The position numbers and the translations under genes are program-made. Positions 20,520-28,586 of a stretch of 57,500 nt of DNA are shown in pieces. Source of the DNA: Paulinella micropora. Its lineage: Eukaryota; Cercozoa; Imbricatea; Euglyphida; Paulinellidae. The notes under the pieces are model-generated. The model did no database searches, had not been told where the DNA came from, and saw only the letters and a program-made list of their open reading frames with translations. The first letter of the stretch is position 1. Every line of letters starts with the position of its first letter. The DNA lies in NCBI GenBank assembly GCA_019918135.1, contig WBZZ01006782.1:50001-107500 (forward strand). Reading direction: 5' to 3'.

Positions 20520-21391
20520 TTATTTTAGGTCTGTGAAACCACTGGCGAATTTAAACCTTACACCTTTCGCCCGCTCCATTAAAAACCTCATTGCAAACCA
20601 TCCGCAGGTATCACTGGTATCGCTCTGCTCTTTTACTTGATTAACCTTCATTAATAAATAACTATCGGGGTGGCTTTTATCAATTAGTTGTTTCATTTGT
20701 TGTTGAAAGTCTTCCGTTGGTTGGTAAAGCGCTAATGGGTCATACACTTCCACTGACCTGTCTTTATCCAGACTTACCCATATAGCAATCCAATGAGACC
20801 CCACTTGTTTGTGATTATCTAAATTCATAATAAATCCGTATCGCTTTCTTTTTTCTGGATTTAGTTGTAAATTTCATCACTGGCTATTGCTCCGAGATAC
20901 CATCCGTATTTTTTCATTATGTCTTCTATTTCATTAGTCATCAAACCGCGACCTTCTCCCTGCTGTTGCTCGTCAGTCTGTGGTTGCTCTGACTGTGGCA
21001 CCTCTGGCTGTGGCTCCGCAGAACTTGTGCTCGGTGGTGGTGCTACATCTATCGGTTGTGTCTCTGCTGGTTGTGGATTTGTCATTTCAAATATAAGTTG
21101 TTTAGCATATGGAGAATTTTCAAAATGGGGTGGGTCTATTGGCGATAGAGTGCTATTTACAGGAGTTTTTTTTTCTTCATTCTTTTTGCTTTCATTTTTA
21201 GCAATCATTTTTGTTGTAAATTGTTCAAGTTTATCCCATCCATCTTCTGCCGATGATATGTTTTCAGTGATTTTTTGTGTGTATAACCATCTCTTTAAAC
21301 TAGTGGCGTAGTCGTTTGAACCTTTGTTTTTTATTATAGGGATATTAATGCCTGCTTTTTTAAGGTGATTTATTATTGTATTATTTTTCAT
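20520..21391 (-). CDS. Adenain-type maturation cysteine protease (frameshifted)
   Basis: It cleaves virion precursor proteins during maturation (known for the adenovirus protease / Ulp1 superfamily). The C-terminal frame, 20520-20828, has the full catalytic set with the family spacing: His in GSHW (residue 12 of this frame), Asp in VEVYDP (30), Gln in EQSD (68) and Cys in DTCGWF (75). The upstream frame (start chosen at 21391, MKNNTIINHLKKAG, running to a TAA at 20861) ends with LMTNEIEDIMKKYGWYLGA and SDEI, the usual N-terminus of this protease. A single lost T near 20870 separates the two. Between them is a Pro/Gln-rich linker of about 60 residues. The gene overlaps the upstream coiled-coil gene by 11 bases. 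Alternative: two genes, with the short frame inactive alone. Confidence 0.75.
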
Positions 21392-22177
21392 TTTTTTGAC
21401 ACGTTTTTTTTCTCGTTTTCTCGGAGAACATTTCATCAATAATTCTTCGTCTCTTTTCTTCTTCCAAATCTTTTTCTTGTTTATTTACTTTGTCAGTTAT
21501 ATCAGTTATTTTTGGGGAAGATGTAGTTGCGGTTTTCTTTGGTTTATTTGTAGTTGAAGGGGGATTCGGGTTCGCTATAATAGGCTGTGCAACTGGAGCA
21601 GTCAATAATCCCTGTCTATGTCGTTGTTCTGCCTGTAGTTCCTGAATAAGTCGTTGTTCCTTCTTCTGTTTCCTAGATTTTTCTTCCTGTCTTTCCTTAA
21701 TCTCCGCAAGTTGTTTTTTATGTTCCCTATCCATTGTTTCTTTTAGTTCCTTAGCATCGGCTTGGATTTTTCTTTCTAGCCTCTTCTTTTCTTCTTCAGC
21801 ATCCACCTGTGCTTTTTTTCTTTTTGGTCTATCTCATCAATCTTATCGTATTTCTCCTTCCTGAGTTTGTCTAAGTGGTCATTAATGGCTGTTCTCGTAT
21901 TTTGTTCAATCTCTTACAGGCTCTGAACTTTCCTTAAATCCTCCTTCTTTTCTTTTTTCTTTGCTTTTGTGGTAATGCCACGTTCGCGTGGCTTATTGCT
22001 CAAGTATTTCATAAAAAGTTTAACGATTTGAAGTGTGCTCATATCATTTGTTTTCTTACCAAAATTAAGATAATATTTTTTACCCTTCTGGATAATATAC
22101 GGCTTCCCGCTTTTATTTCTATAAACCCGCGGGGGTCTTACCTTTGATATTTTAGAATTGCGCTTCATGCTTCGCAT
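21381..22177 (-). CDS. PLV structural-block protein: basic N-terminus plus long coiled coil (stop and frameshift)
   Basis: The frame 21914-22177 (87 codons) has a basic start with PPRVYRNKSGKPYIIQKGKKYYL, a pattern I have seen in PLV proteins, and ends at a TAA (21914-21916). The same frame continues past the stop with about 35 residues of charged helix. After a one-base shift in an A-run near 21817 it joins the frame 21381-21806, a Lys/Glu/Arg/Gln-rich coiled coil followed by a Pro/Thr-rich segment. I read this as one gene of about 265 codons broken by a nonsense codon and a deletion. Two genes are possible. The position before the protease suggests a scaffold or virion component (inferred). 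Confidence 0.5.
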
Positions 22178-22233
22178 TCCCGCTTATTCTAAAACATCTA
22201 TTTTTCTTTACTGAAAAAAATAAATCGGTTTTC

Positions 22234-22286
22234 GATGTTTGAAAAACACACGTGAGCGTTAGCGGGAGTGTGGATTTTCAAATATC
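22234..22286. terminator. Nested hairpin H5 at the core-protein 3' end
   Basis: Outer arms GATGTTTGAAAAACACAC (22234-22251) and GTGTGGATTTTCAAATATC (22268-22286), identical to those of H4 4.2 kb away, while the loop differs. The last base is the first base of the minus-strand stop codon (22286-22288). Confidence 0.8.
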
Positions 22287-22540
22287 TAGAATTTTAAGGC
22301 GCCACGTCCGCTCTGCCTACCATATCCAAGTTTCGCGGCGGTAGAGCCTATACGAGACGCATATGGAACCCCGACATCACCAAGCGCATTCGCAGTCTTT
22401 GAAATAATCTTGTTATCACGAAGAAATTTATTCACCGCCATTGCGGTTCTTCCAACCTTTGCCCAGTTAATCTTACCGCCAGCCTGCCCCTTGCCTCCTT
22501 GCTTCTTCTTGCGACCAGACTTCTTTTTACCTCCAGCCAT
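22286..22540 (-). CDS. Small basic virion core-like protein, 84 aa
   Basis: I chose the ATG at 22540 (MAGGKKKSGRKKKQGGKG) because the Lys/Gly-rich start looks natural. An upstream ATG at 22618 would add 26 residues. After the basic start comes INWAKVGRTAMAVNKFLRDNKIISKTANALGDVG, an amphipathic helix region, then a Gly-rich end (LGYGRQSGRGALKF). This layout recalls small basic or membrane-active virion proteins found in PLVs and adenovirus-like viruses (core or protein VI-like). The function is inferred from composition and position in the virion gene block, between the coiled-coil gene and the ATPase. The stop coincides with hairpin H5. Confidence 0.55.
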   Translation of the reverse strand: MAGGKKKSGRKKKQGGKGQAGGKINWAKVGRTAMAVNKFLRDNKIISKTANALGDVGVPYASRIGSTAAKLGYGRQSGRGALKF

Positions 22541-22648
22541 GTTGGTGCTTGAGTTAATTGTTCGTTTGCCGATTGTTGGAATGACTTCAACACGAGATGT
22601 TTTTACTACCATATACAAAATAAAAAAATAATTAATTCTAAATTTTTT

Positions 22649-23467
22649 TTACTTCAACCGATAAGCAAAGTTTTTGCGTAATTCATCATCAACACTTGAA
22701 ACATAAAGAAAATTAAATCTCTCCTTTGTTGCTTCGTGATACTTTTGAAGAAAGTAATCAAAATCAAAAGATAGGTCTAAGTGCTTATAAACGAGTTCCA
22801 TTTTGTCCTGAGACTGGCTTGGAAAGATTAATAGATAATCTAACTGCTTAATGGCTTCTGGCCGTAGGTCGTTCAGATACTGGCTTGACATAATCACCTT
22901 TGATTTATAGTGCCTATTCTTTTTTAACAAATCACTTACTGACTTGTTTCTTAATCCGCTCCCTAAATCATCCAAAACAAAAACAACCTCTGGAGAAATA
23001 TACTTGCTGGGTCGTTCTTTTGGTGCCTCTGCGGCGCTCTGTTTCTTTTCTTTTCCAAAATAAAGAAATTGTGGCTTCTCTATTTCCACTTCATCTTTGA
23101 TTTCTCCTTCGTGTATATCTCCATCTTGATGGAGATTTTTGTCTAATTCGTAATCAATGACATTTACACCATCCGATTTAAGAAAGGTATAAATCGCCAT
23201 TGGGTTGCCTCTGTTCTTAAAGTGCTTTACCATTGCTTTATAAATGTAGTCCTTGTGTATCGTTGAAGCAATAATGACAATACGGGTCTTTCTGTCTGTT
23301 GTCCGTTTCAGTATTTCAAAGAGTGCTGTCGTTTTCCCGCTCTTCTTACGGGCGAGTAGAAATATATTGGCATACGGCTCATTGAATAATTTATAACCCT
23401 TTGCTTTTTTATCTCCGTTTCCATCCTGCTTCACAGGCTTAACTTTGACGTTGTTTATCTTCATCAT
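22649..23467 (-). CDS. Genome-packaging ATPase (A32 / FtsK-HerA type), 272 aa
   Basis: It pumps viral DNA into the procapsid. The Walker A motif is ARKKSGKTTAL (GKT at residues 44-46) and Walker B is VVFVLDDLGSG (161-171). The sensor-like stretch KVIMSSQYLNDL and the ending VSSVDDELRKNFAYRLK fit the family, as does a length of 272. An acidic insertion (residues about 112-132) lies between the motifs. The frame is intact. Two adjacent ATGs (23465-23467 and 23462-23464) follow GTAATAATATACA on the coding strand, the start-proximal motif. The motif overlaps the stop codon of the upstream gene at 23477. Confidence 0.9.
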   Translation of the reverse strand: MMKINNVKVKPVKQDGNGDKKAKGYKLFNEPYANIFLLARKKSGKTTALFEILKRTTDRKTRIVIIASTIHKDYIYKAMVKHFKNRGNPMAIYTFLKSDGVNVIDYELDKNLHQDGDIHEGEIKDEVEIEKPQFLYFGKEKKQSAAEAPKERPSKYISPEVVFVLDDLGSGLRNKSVSDLLKKNRHYKSKVIMSSQYLNDLRPEAIKQLDYLLIFPSQSQDKMELVYKHLDLSFDFDYFLQKYHEATKERFNFLYVSSVDDELRKNFAYRLK

Positions 23468-23476
23468 TGTATATTA

Positions 23477-23839
23477 TTACCCGACGAATTCCAAACACAC
23501 AACAATTCTTCCCGCTAAATTTCCTGTGTCAATATTTCCGCTGTCAGTTTCAAGGACTTTAAATGTATATTGCCCGTCAGTCCATCCGACAACACCCAAA
23601 TTATAACCGAGGTTTGAAATGTTTGCTGTGGTGCTGTCCGCAAATGTTCCAATAATTCCAATTCTGTCCACATAAAGAATTCTGGTTTTGGTTTCGGTCT
23701 GGTCGTTCATATAGTGGATAAATTTTACATTCATTTTGGTGGGTGTGAATGACATTTGAATATTTTTATTAAATGTTTTGCTTCCTCCAGCAAAATCATT
23801 GCTTAGAAAAATAATCTTTTGGTATTTATAGTCAGTCAT
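23477..23839 (-). CDS. Small beta-rich PLV protein, 120 aa
   Basis: I chose the ATG at 23839 (MTDYKYQKIIFLSNDF) because the 12 residues before it are Ile-rich translated spacer. The product is rich in alternating hydrophobic and Thr/Asn residues (beta-strand-like), with GGSKTFNKNIQMSFTPTKMNVKFIHY near the start and IVVCLEFVG at the end. No membrane segment or Cys motif. The strand pattern and position directly upstream of the ATPase in the virion block suggest a small single-domain virion protein. I do not recognise the family. Confidence 0.5.
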   Translation of the reverse strand: MTDYKYQKIIFLSNDFAGGSKTFNKNIQMSFTPTKMNVKFIHYMNDQTETKTRILYVDRIGIIGTFADSTTANISNLGYNLGVVGWTDGQYTFKVLETDSGNIDTGNLAGRIVVCLEFVG

Positions 23840-23888
23840 GATTATGTTACTGATGATAAACTTTTTAATAATCAAAATATTTTCGCGG

Positions 23889-24095
23889 ACGGCATGCGAC
23901 TTTTACTCACGGATAAGTGAAAAAAAGAATATAAGTTGTGTTTATTGTATTCAAAAAGGTATAGATACTAAATTTAAATGTGTGTATAAGCCAATGTCAG
24001 ATTGGTGTATTAGTTTTGATGAAACCATTCCTTTAATCTGTGATGGTGATAATAGATGGTATATGACACATATATACGAATGTTCATTTCTTTGA
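23889..24095 (+). CDS. Possible small Cys-rich ORF, plus strand
   Basis: Within the open frame 23838-24095, the part from about 23889 reads as a Cys-rich polypeptide (SCVYCIQKG, FKCVYKPMSDWCISF, LICDGDNRWY) that looks more protein-like than chance. It lies opposite to its minus-strand neighbours and has no obvious start codon after 23850. It may be a remnant or a chance frame. Confidence 0.25.
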   Translation, partial: TACDFYSRISEKKNISCVYCIQKGIDTKFKCVYKPMSDWCISFDETIPLICDGDNRWYMTHIYECSFL

Positions 24096-24435
24096 AGAAG
24101 GTGATGGAAGGCAAATACCGATAAGCAATGTCAAAATTCCGACATAAGTATTAGCGACCTCACAAGGCAAGTTCTTTTCAGATAGCCTTACGATACAAAG
24201 GGTTATAATGGAGATAATGATACCCATTTGAAATAAGTATTTAATAAGTCGGCTGTCGGTTGGTCTGTTTTTTATACAACAACAATTCCAGTTATCTTCT
24301 AACTCATGCTCTACTTTTTTTTTCCTCAGTCTTTAGTTCTACTTCAAGAACACGAGACTTTAATTCGGGAGTTAGTTCGCCATCCATATCCATAATAGGT
24401 GGTGGTCTGTGAAGTCTAGTCGTATTATTTGACAT
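24084..24435 (-). CDS. Two-TM membrane protein (frameshifted at an A-run)
   Basis: A frame starting at ATG 24433-24435 (overlapping the end of the fibre gene by 11 bases) gives a Pro-rich and acidic N-terminus (HRPPPIMDMDGELTPEL). It hits a stop just after a nine-A run near 24311-24319. Shifting frame there continues with EHELEDNWNCCCIKNRP, then two hydrophobic segments (MGIIISIITLCIVRL and YVGILTLLIGICLP) joined by a short loop, ending SPSSKK and TGA at 24084-24086. A short two-TM protein ending in LPSP-like residues is common in PLVs. It may be an internal-membrane or entry component (inferred). About 115 residues in total. Confidence 0.6.
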
Positions 24436-26044
24436 TATCAATAACGGACACTCTGATTTCTGCTAATTGATTTGCTTGGTCTTGTAGTATATTCATGAGA
24501 TTATTATTTTGTTTTTCTAAATTAACTACCTTTTCCGCCATGTGTTGAAAAGCACTAACCAATATTGGTATGAAGTCTGTATATGTTATGCCTTCAAGGT
24601 AGCCTTCTCCATCCTCTGCTTTTATTCCACTTTCAGATACAAATTCTGGAAATACTTTTTTAAATTCGTCCGCGATAAATCCGTGGTTCTTTTGTTCTTT
24701 CTTTTCGTCTGCTTTCCAATAATACGAACAACAATTTATTTTCATTAGTTTCTCACAACAATCCCCGCAATCTAATGTTTTAATATCTGATTTTAGCCTC
24801 CTGTCCGATGAGTTTGTCCAAGCACCATTGAGAGAAATATAATTATAACTTCCAGAAGGCTCGCCTGTTGAGTTTGAAGTAGTCCAAGAGTGAACCAAAC
24901 CAGTTGAACCACAAACTACTCCATAATTCGTATATCCACCCGATTTCAAAAATATTTGTGGGTCATTAGTGTAAGCAGGTCTTTTTCTTAATGTTAAAAA
25001 TCTGCTGGATGCTGTTGGGATGCTTAAATCTCCCGACGTATTAATGTTCATGGCCTCATTCCAAGTTATATTACTCCCCGCTGTTGTTCCAGTATTATAA
25101 TAAAAGGCGAGTTTGTTTGAGATTTTGTATATTTGAAAGTTTGAGCCAGAATTACTTGATTTCCAGTTTGAGCCGTCATAATAAGCATCAAAACTTATAC
25201 CTATATTGTCGTGTGCCCAATTCAATAATTGGAATGTTGGATAAGCATCTGTGGATATTACTGCCTGTAAGTGCGCCCCTCCTATATTACTCGCCGTTCC
25301 GTATAATTCTAATCCGCCTGTCGCCCCATTTGCTGATTTTGTTGTGTTTCCTATAATTATCGGTTTGCCTGATGCTGTTGTTATTTTGTCGCTCGTTGTT
25401 AATGTTGTAGTTGATATCCCCGCACTAGCCGTTATTAATCCTTTCGTCCATAAAGTCCCGTTTGCCCCGTTCAATGACATTAATAATTGTTCGGACGAGT
25501 TCTCCCATATAAATCCGTCGGTTGAAGCATTACTTACTCTAAATCTAACGGCAAAAGAAGTGAAATCATTGCCTGCAACCGCAGACCCTCCCGCTAGACT
25601 TCTGGTATTTGTGGCTCCCCCATTTGAAGCCATATAAATGCCATAACTGGTGTTGCCAGTGTCCCACAAAAATATTCCTCTCGTATTACCTCCATTAGTA
25701 TTTCCTTGTATGACTATGCTAGAGCCTCCTGTCGCTGTTAATAATCCGCTTGCGGTTAGTGTCGTCGTTGATATACCCGCGGTTGAAGTAATTGTTGTTC
25801 CCGTTATTGTTCCGCCATTTGTTATATTGTTTGAGTTCATATCTAAGGCACCATAAAACCGCATACCGCCAGCATTGTTAAAACGGACAATGTCAGACGA
25901 AGCACTTTTATTATCCAAAAGTTTTGAAATATAAAGTCCAGCCCCTTTTACATCAGATGCTACATTCGTAAATACATAACCTCGTTGGTTCGCGGTTTCA
26001 CTTGTAGCGGTATTTAGAGTGAATAAGAAATATTGATAATCACC
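24425..26044 (-). CDS. Fibre protein, C-terminal part with S74 chaperone domain
   Basis: In the same frame as the upstream part (26045-28372), from which it is separated only by a TAG at 26045-26047. The open frame begins right after that stop, and no good start codon lies before 25918. Thr/Ala/Gly-rich repeats give way to a C-terminal intramolecular chaperone (Peptidase_S74). The 127-residue end has SDRRLKSDI with the Ser/Lys pair five residues apart (371 and 376 of the frame opened at 25918), then YYWK, HGFIADEFKKVFPEFV, YTDFIPILVSAF and a coiled-coil tail. In phage fibres this domain drives trimerisation and then cuts itself off (known). The role here is presumably host attachment. Whether it is translated depends on the stop. 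Confidence 0.75.
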   Translation of the reverse strand, partial: GDYQYFLFTLNTATSETANQRGYVFTNVASDVKGAGLYISKLLDNKSASSDIVRFNNAGGMRFYGALDMNSNNITNGGTITGTTITSTAGISTTTLTASGLLTATGGSSIVIQGNTNGGNTRGIFLWDTGNTSYGIYMASNGGATNTRSLAGGSAVAGNDFTSFAVRFRVSNASTDGFIWENSSEQLLMSLNGANGTLWTKGLITASAGISTTTLTTSDKITTASGKPIIIGNTTKSANGATGGLELYGTASNIGGAHLQAVISTDAYPTFQLLNWAHDNIGISFDAYYDGSNWKSSNSGSNFQIYKISNKLAFYYNTGTTAGSNITWNEAMNINTSGDLSIPTASSRFLTLRKRPAYTNDPQIFLKSGGYTNYGVVCGSTGLVHSWTTSNSTGEPSGSYNYISLNGAWTNSSDRRLKSDIKTLDCGDCCEKLMKINCCSYYWKADEKKEQKNHGFIADEFKKVFPEFVSESGIKAEDGEGYLEGITYTDFIPILVSAFQHMAEKVVNLEKQNNNLMNILQDQANQLAEIRVSVIDNVK

Positions 26045-28372
26045 CTATGTCTGTGAAAAGAATATATCTCCTCCATTTTGGTTTAATATCCTCGCCCCAT
26101 TATATGTAATATTTCCACCATTAGTGATAGTTTGATTATTAAAATCAGCATTGTTCGTTAAAGTTAGATATTTTATCGTAGTGCTTGTCCCGTTGAATGT
26201 TTTACTTCCTGTTATGGTTTGGTCTGTTGTTAGTTTTACATTTTGCCAGTCCAATGTGTCCGCATACCCTTTTGTCGCTCCGTCTGTTGATAATGTAGGA
26301 GTTCCAAGGTTGGCTATTTTGCTACTATTACAATCTAGCCCCGAAGCATTTACCCAACCGACGATTGTCCCGTCAATAATAAAACTTATTTTTTTCGCAT
26401 TTATTTCAAAGTTATAATTTACGCCCGTGCCCATATCAAGGCATCCGATAGTTCCTATATTGGCTGTGGAGTTAAAAACCACGAATGTTCCTTTTGTTGT
26501 CGCATTCGTTGAATTTCCTGTTATTTCAAGACCACTGCTAAATGTCTTAATTCCTGCTATGGTTTGGTTTCCTGTTAGTTTCACATTTTGCCCGTCTTTT
26601 GTATCCACATAACTTTTATTTGCTCCGTCCGTTGTTGCTGATGGTGTGGCTAAGTTTGTTATTTTGTTGTTATTCAAAGATAGTGTAGTGCCAGTTGCGG
26701 TTATAATTAAAGTATTACCCGAATATAACTCAACATACGAACCAGTTATTTGTATCGGATACCAAGTCGCTGTTGCTGTCTTTTGTGCGGCAATCATTCC
26801 TATTTTTGTATCAAATGCTATGCCGATGCCGTCAAAAGTAGTAGGATTGGACGAACCACTTACTTCTAAAACTGATGTAAATTTTTTTTTCCCTGCTATG
26901 GTTTGGTCTCCTGTTAGTTTAACGACAGAAGCGTCAAGAGTAGAAACATCCACGCCATCAACAAGATTAACATTTGTTATGCTTTGGCTTTTCATATCAA
27001 TACCCGCACTAGCATTTATTATACTGCTAAATGTCTTAATACCCGCTATAGTTTGGTCTCCTGTTAGTTTGACCACAGAAGTATCGAGAGCAGAAACATC
27101 AATACCATCAACATTACCAACATTTGTAATAGCAAAACCACCCATATTTAAACTGCCCGTCATAGCCGTTGTGCCGTCCTTTGCTAGTTTCGTATCAGTA
27201 TATGCTTTTGTTGAAGCATCGGTGTCATAGAATGGGGCTGGAAGTCCGCTGATTGCTGTTGTGCCACTAAAATTTAAAACATTGCCTGTCAATGTTATCC
27301 CACTCCCCGTGGTAGAAGCAAGAAGTATGGAAGAACCAACAATAGATAATGGATAGCCCGTTGCTCCACCTGCCTCCGACGAATAAATAGAGCCCGCGTT
27401 ATTATTATAGTTGAAGAATAACTTACCTGTATTTAATGGATTTGAATCTTTTACACCCAAATAAGTAGTAAATATTTTGTTTCCTGTTATAGTCTGGTCT
27501 CCCGTTAGTTTAACGACTGCGGTGTCAAGAGCCGAAACATCAATACCATCAACATTACCGACATTTGTTATGTTAAAACCTCCCATATTTAATCCGCCCG
27601 TCATATTCGCGGTTCCGTCCAATCTAAGAAAAGGTGAGTTTGTGTTTCTCCATTGCCCCATGCTATAAATGAGCAGTTGGTTATCGGCGGGTGCGCCTGT
27701 AATTAACACATCGCTGTGTGTATTAATTGAACCATCTGCGGACACTTTATCATTATTGTCTTCGTGCTCAGATATCCAAGTATCAACATCTTTCGTATTT
27801 AATAAATTAACTCCTGTTATATTCAAATTACCGCCCATACTAATGTTGCCGAATTCATCAACATTTATAGGAAAGGTTTTATTTACCCAGTTGATTGAGT
27901 TATATGTTAGATAACTATTCATAGCCACTGGTGCTGTAATGACTACATCAGAGAGTGTATCAATTGAACCAAGGGCTGTATTCTTCCATTTGCCTTCTAC
28001 ATAATTGTAAGTTAAGTATTGTCCGACCACTGGCGCGGATATGTTTGTATCTATCAGATTGTATAAACTGGTTTGGTGCGGATTACTTGTATTGGAGCGG
28101 TGTTGAGTTGAGGCTTTAACCTCGTCGTTGTCCCTTACTCGTTGCTCTGTGTAGTATAAAATTTTTCCTTCTTTTATGTCGGAAGTGCTTTTAGTAGATA
28201 ACCTTGCATCAAATCGGCCGTCAGTGTAATAAAGATTTACGGGGTCGGCGTCTTCTGGCACTCTGTCTGTGTTTAAGCCTACTATATTGGTGTTGGTAAG
28301 GTCTAAGTTAAGTATGTTTAGACTATCGACAGCCAACTCATTAAGGCCGAGTAATGATTTATATTGACTCAT
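26045..28372 (-). CDS. Fibre protein, N-terminal repetitive part, 775 aa
   Basis: ATG at 28370-28372, TAG at 26045-26047. After an N-terminal region with LGLNELAVDSLNILNLDLTN it is built of repeated beta-type modules. Several units carry MGGFNITNVGNVDGIDVSAL or close variants followed by VVKLTGDQTIAGIKTF, and others end in KITNLATPSATTDGANKSYVDT-like strings, typical of trimeric phage-tail-fibre or adhesin stalks. The frame continues past the stop into the S74 domain part, so the intact gene would give about 1,315 residues. It would be a very long attachment fibre for a PLV. The stop is probably a CAG or similar codon mutated to TAG, or a readthrough signal. Confidence 0.75.
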   Translation of the reverse strand: MSQYKSLLGLNELAVDSLNILNLDLTNTNIVGLNTDRVPEDADPVNLYYTDGRFDARLSTKSTSDIKEGKILYYTEQRVRDNDEVKASTQHRSNTSNPHQTSLYNLIDTNISAPVVGQYLTYNYVEGKWKNTALGSIDTLSDVVITAPVAMNSYLTYNSINWVNKTFPINVDEFGNISMGGNLNITGVNLLNTKDVDTWISEHEDNNDKVSADGSINTHSDVLITGAPADNQLLIYSMGQWRNTNSPFLRLDGTANMTGGLNMGGFNITNVGNVDGIDVSALDTAVVKLTGDQTITGNKIFTTYLGVKDSNPLNTGKLFFNYNNNAGSIYSSEAGGATGYPLSIVGSSILLASTTGSGITLTGNVLNFSGTTAISGLPAPFYDTDASTKAYTDTKLAKDGTTAMTGSLNMGGFAITNVGNVDGIDVSALDTSVVKLTGDQTIAGIKTFSSIINASAGIDMKSQSITNVNLVDGVDVSTLDASVVKLTGDQTIAGKKKFTSVLEVSGSSNPTTFDGIGIAFDTKIGMIAAQKTATATWYPIQITGSYVELYSGNTLIITATGTTLSLNNNKITNLATPSATTDGANKSYVDTKDGQNVKLTGNQTIAGIKTFSSGLEITGNSTNATTKGTFVVFNSTANIGTIGCLDMGTGVNYNFEINAKKISFIIDGTIVGWVNASGLDCNSSKIANLGTPTLSTDGATKGYADTLDWQNVKLTTDQTITGSKTFNGTSTTIKYLTLTNNADFNNQTITNGGNITYNGARILNQNGGDIFFSQT
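26890..27620 (-). repeat. Internal DNA repeats in the fibre gene
   Basis: Blocks near 26900-26985, 27045-27150 and 27485-27605 repeat almost word for word (TGGTCTCCTGTTAGTTT, then GAAACATCAATACCATCAAC and ACATTTGT). They encode the VVKLTGDQTI and NVDGIDVSALDT modules. Such repeats can expand or contract by recombination and alter fibre length. Confidence 0.7.
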
Positions 28373-28373
28373 T

Positions 28374-28423
28374 GATTTTCTAAATTCACACTTTCGCTTC
28401 GCTTTCGCGTGTTTTAGAAAATC
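28374..28423. other. Hairpin H6 upstream of the fibre start
   Basis: Outer arms GATTTTCTAAATTCACAC (28374-28391) and GTGTTTTAGAAAATC (28409-28423). A member of the family by its CTAAATYCACAC arm, but next to a start codon instead of a stop. Confidence 0.65.
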
Positions 28424-28461
28424 GTTTCCTATATCATTAGAATAAAATTTTATTTTAAAAC

Positions 28462-28524
28462 GATGTTTGACAATAAACGAAAAATCTTGCGATTAGCAAG
28501 ATAGAAGTGAGATTGTCAAATATC
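28462..28524. other. Nested hairpin H7 in the divergent intergenic region
   Basis: Outer arms GATGTTTGACAAT (28462-28474) and ATTGTCAAATATC (28512-28524), inner stem ATCTTGC/GCAAGAT. It lies between the divergent fibre and 28587 genes. Confidence 0.7.
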
Positions 28525-28586
28525 AATTAAATATTTATTATTTATAAAAAAATACTAAGATTAATATATTTTTGTATTCTAAAAAA

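Noticed and set aside
25838..25918. A separate start for the S74-domain protein at 25918
   Set aside because: The codon there is TTG and the frame is open upstream to the TAG at 26045, in the same frame as the stalk. One split gene is simpler.
26151..27914. Several plus-strand frames across the fibre gene
   Set aside because: They are shadows of the repetitive fibre modules (Val/Pro/Ser-rich mirror translations).
15644..28524. Calling the hairpins integron attC sites or a CRISPR array
   Set aside because: There is no tyrosine recombinase in the element, no regular spacing or identical repeats, and most hairpins fit gene ends better. The cassette idea is kept only as a hypothesis.
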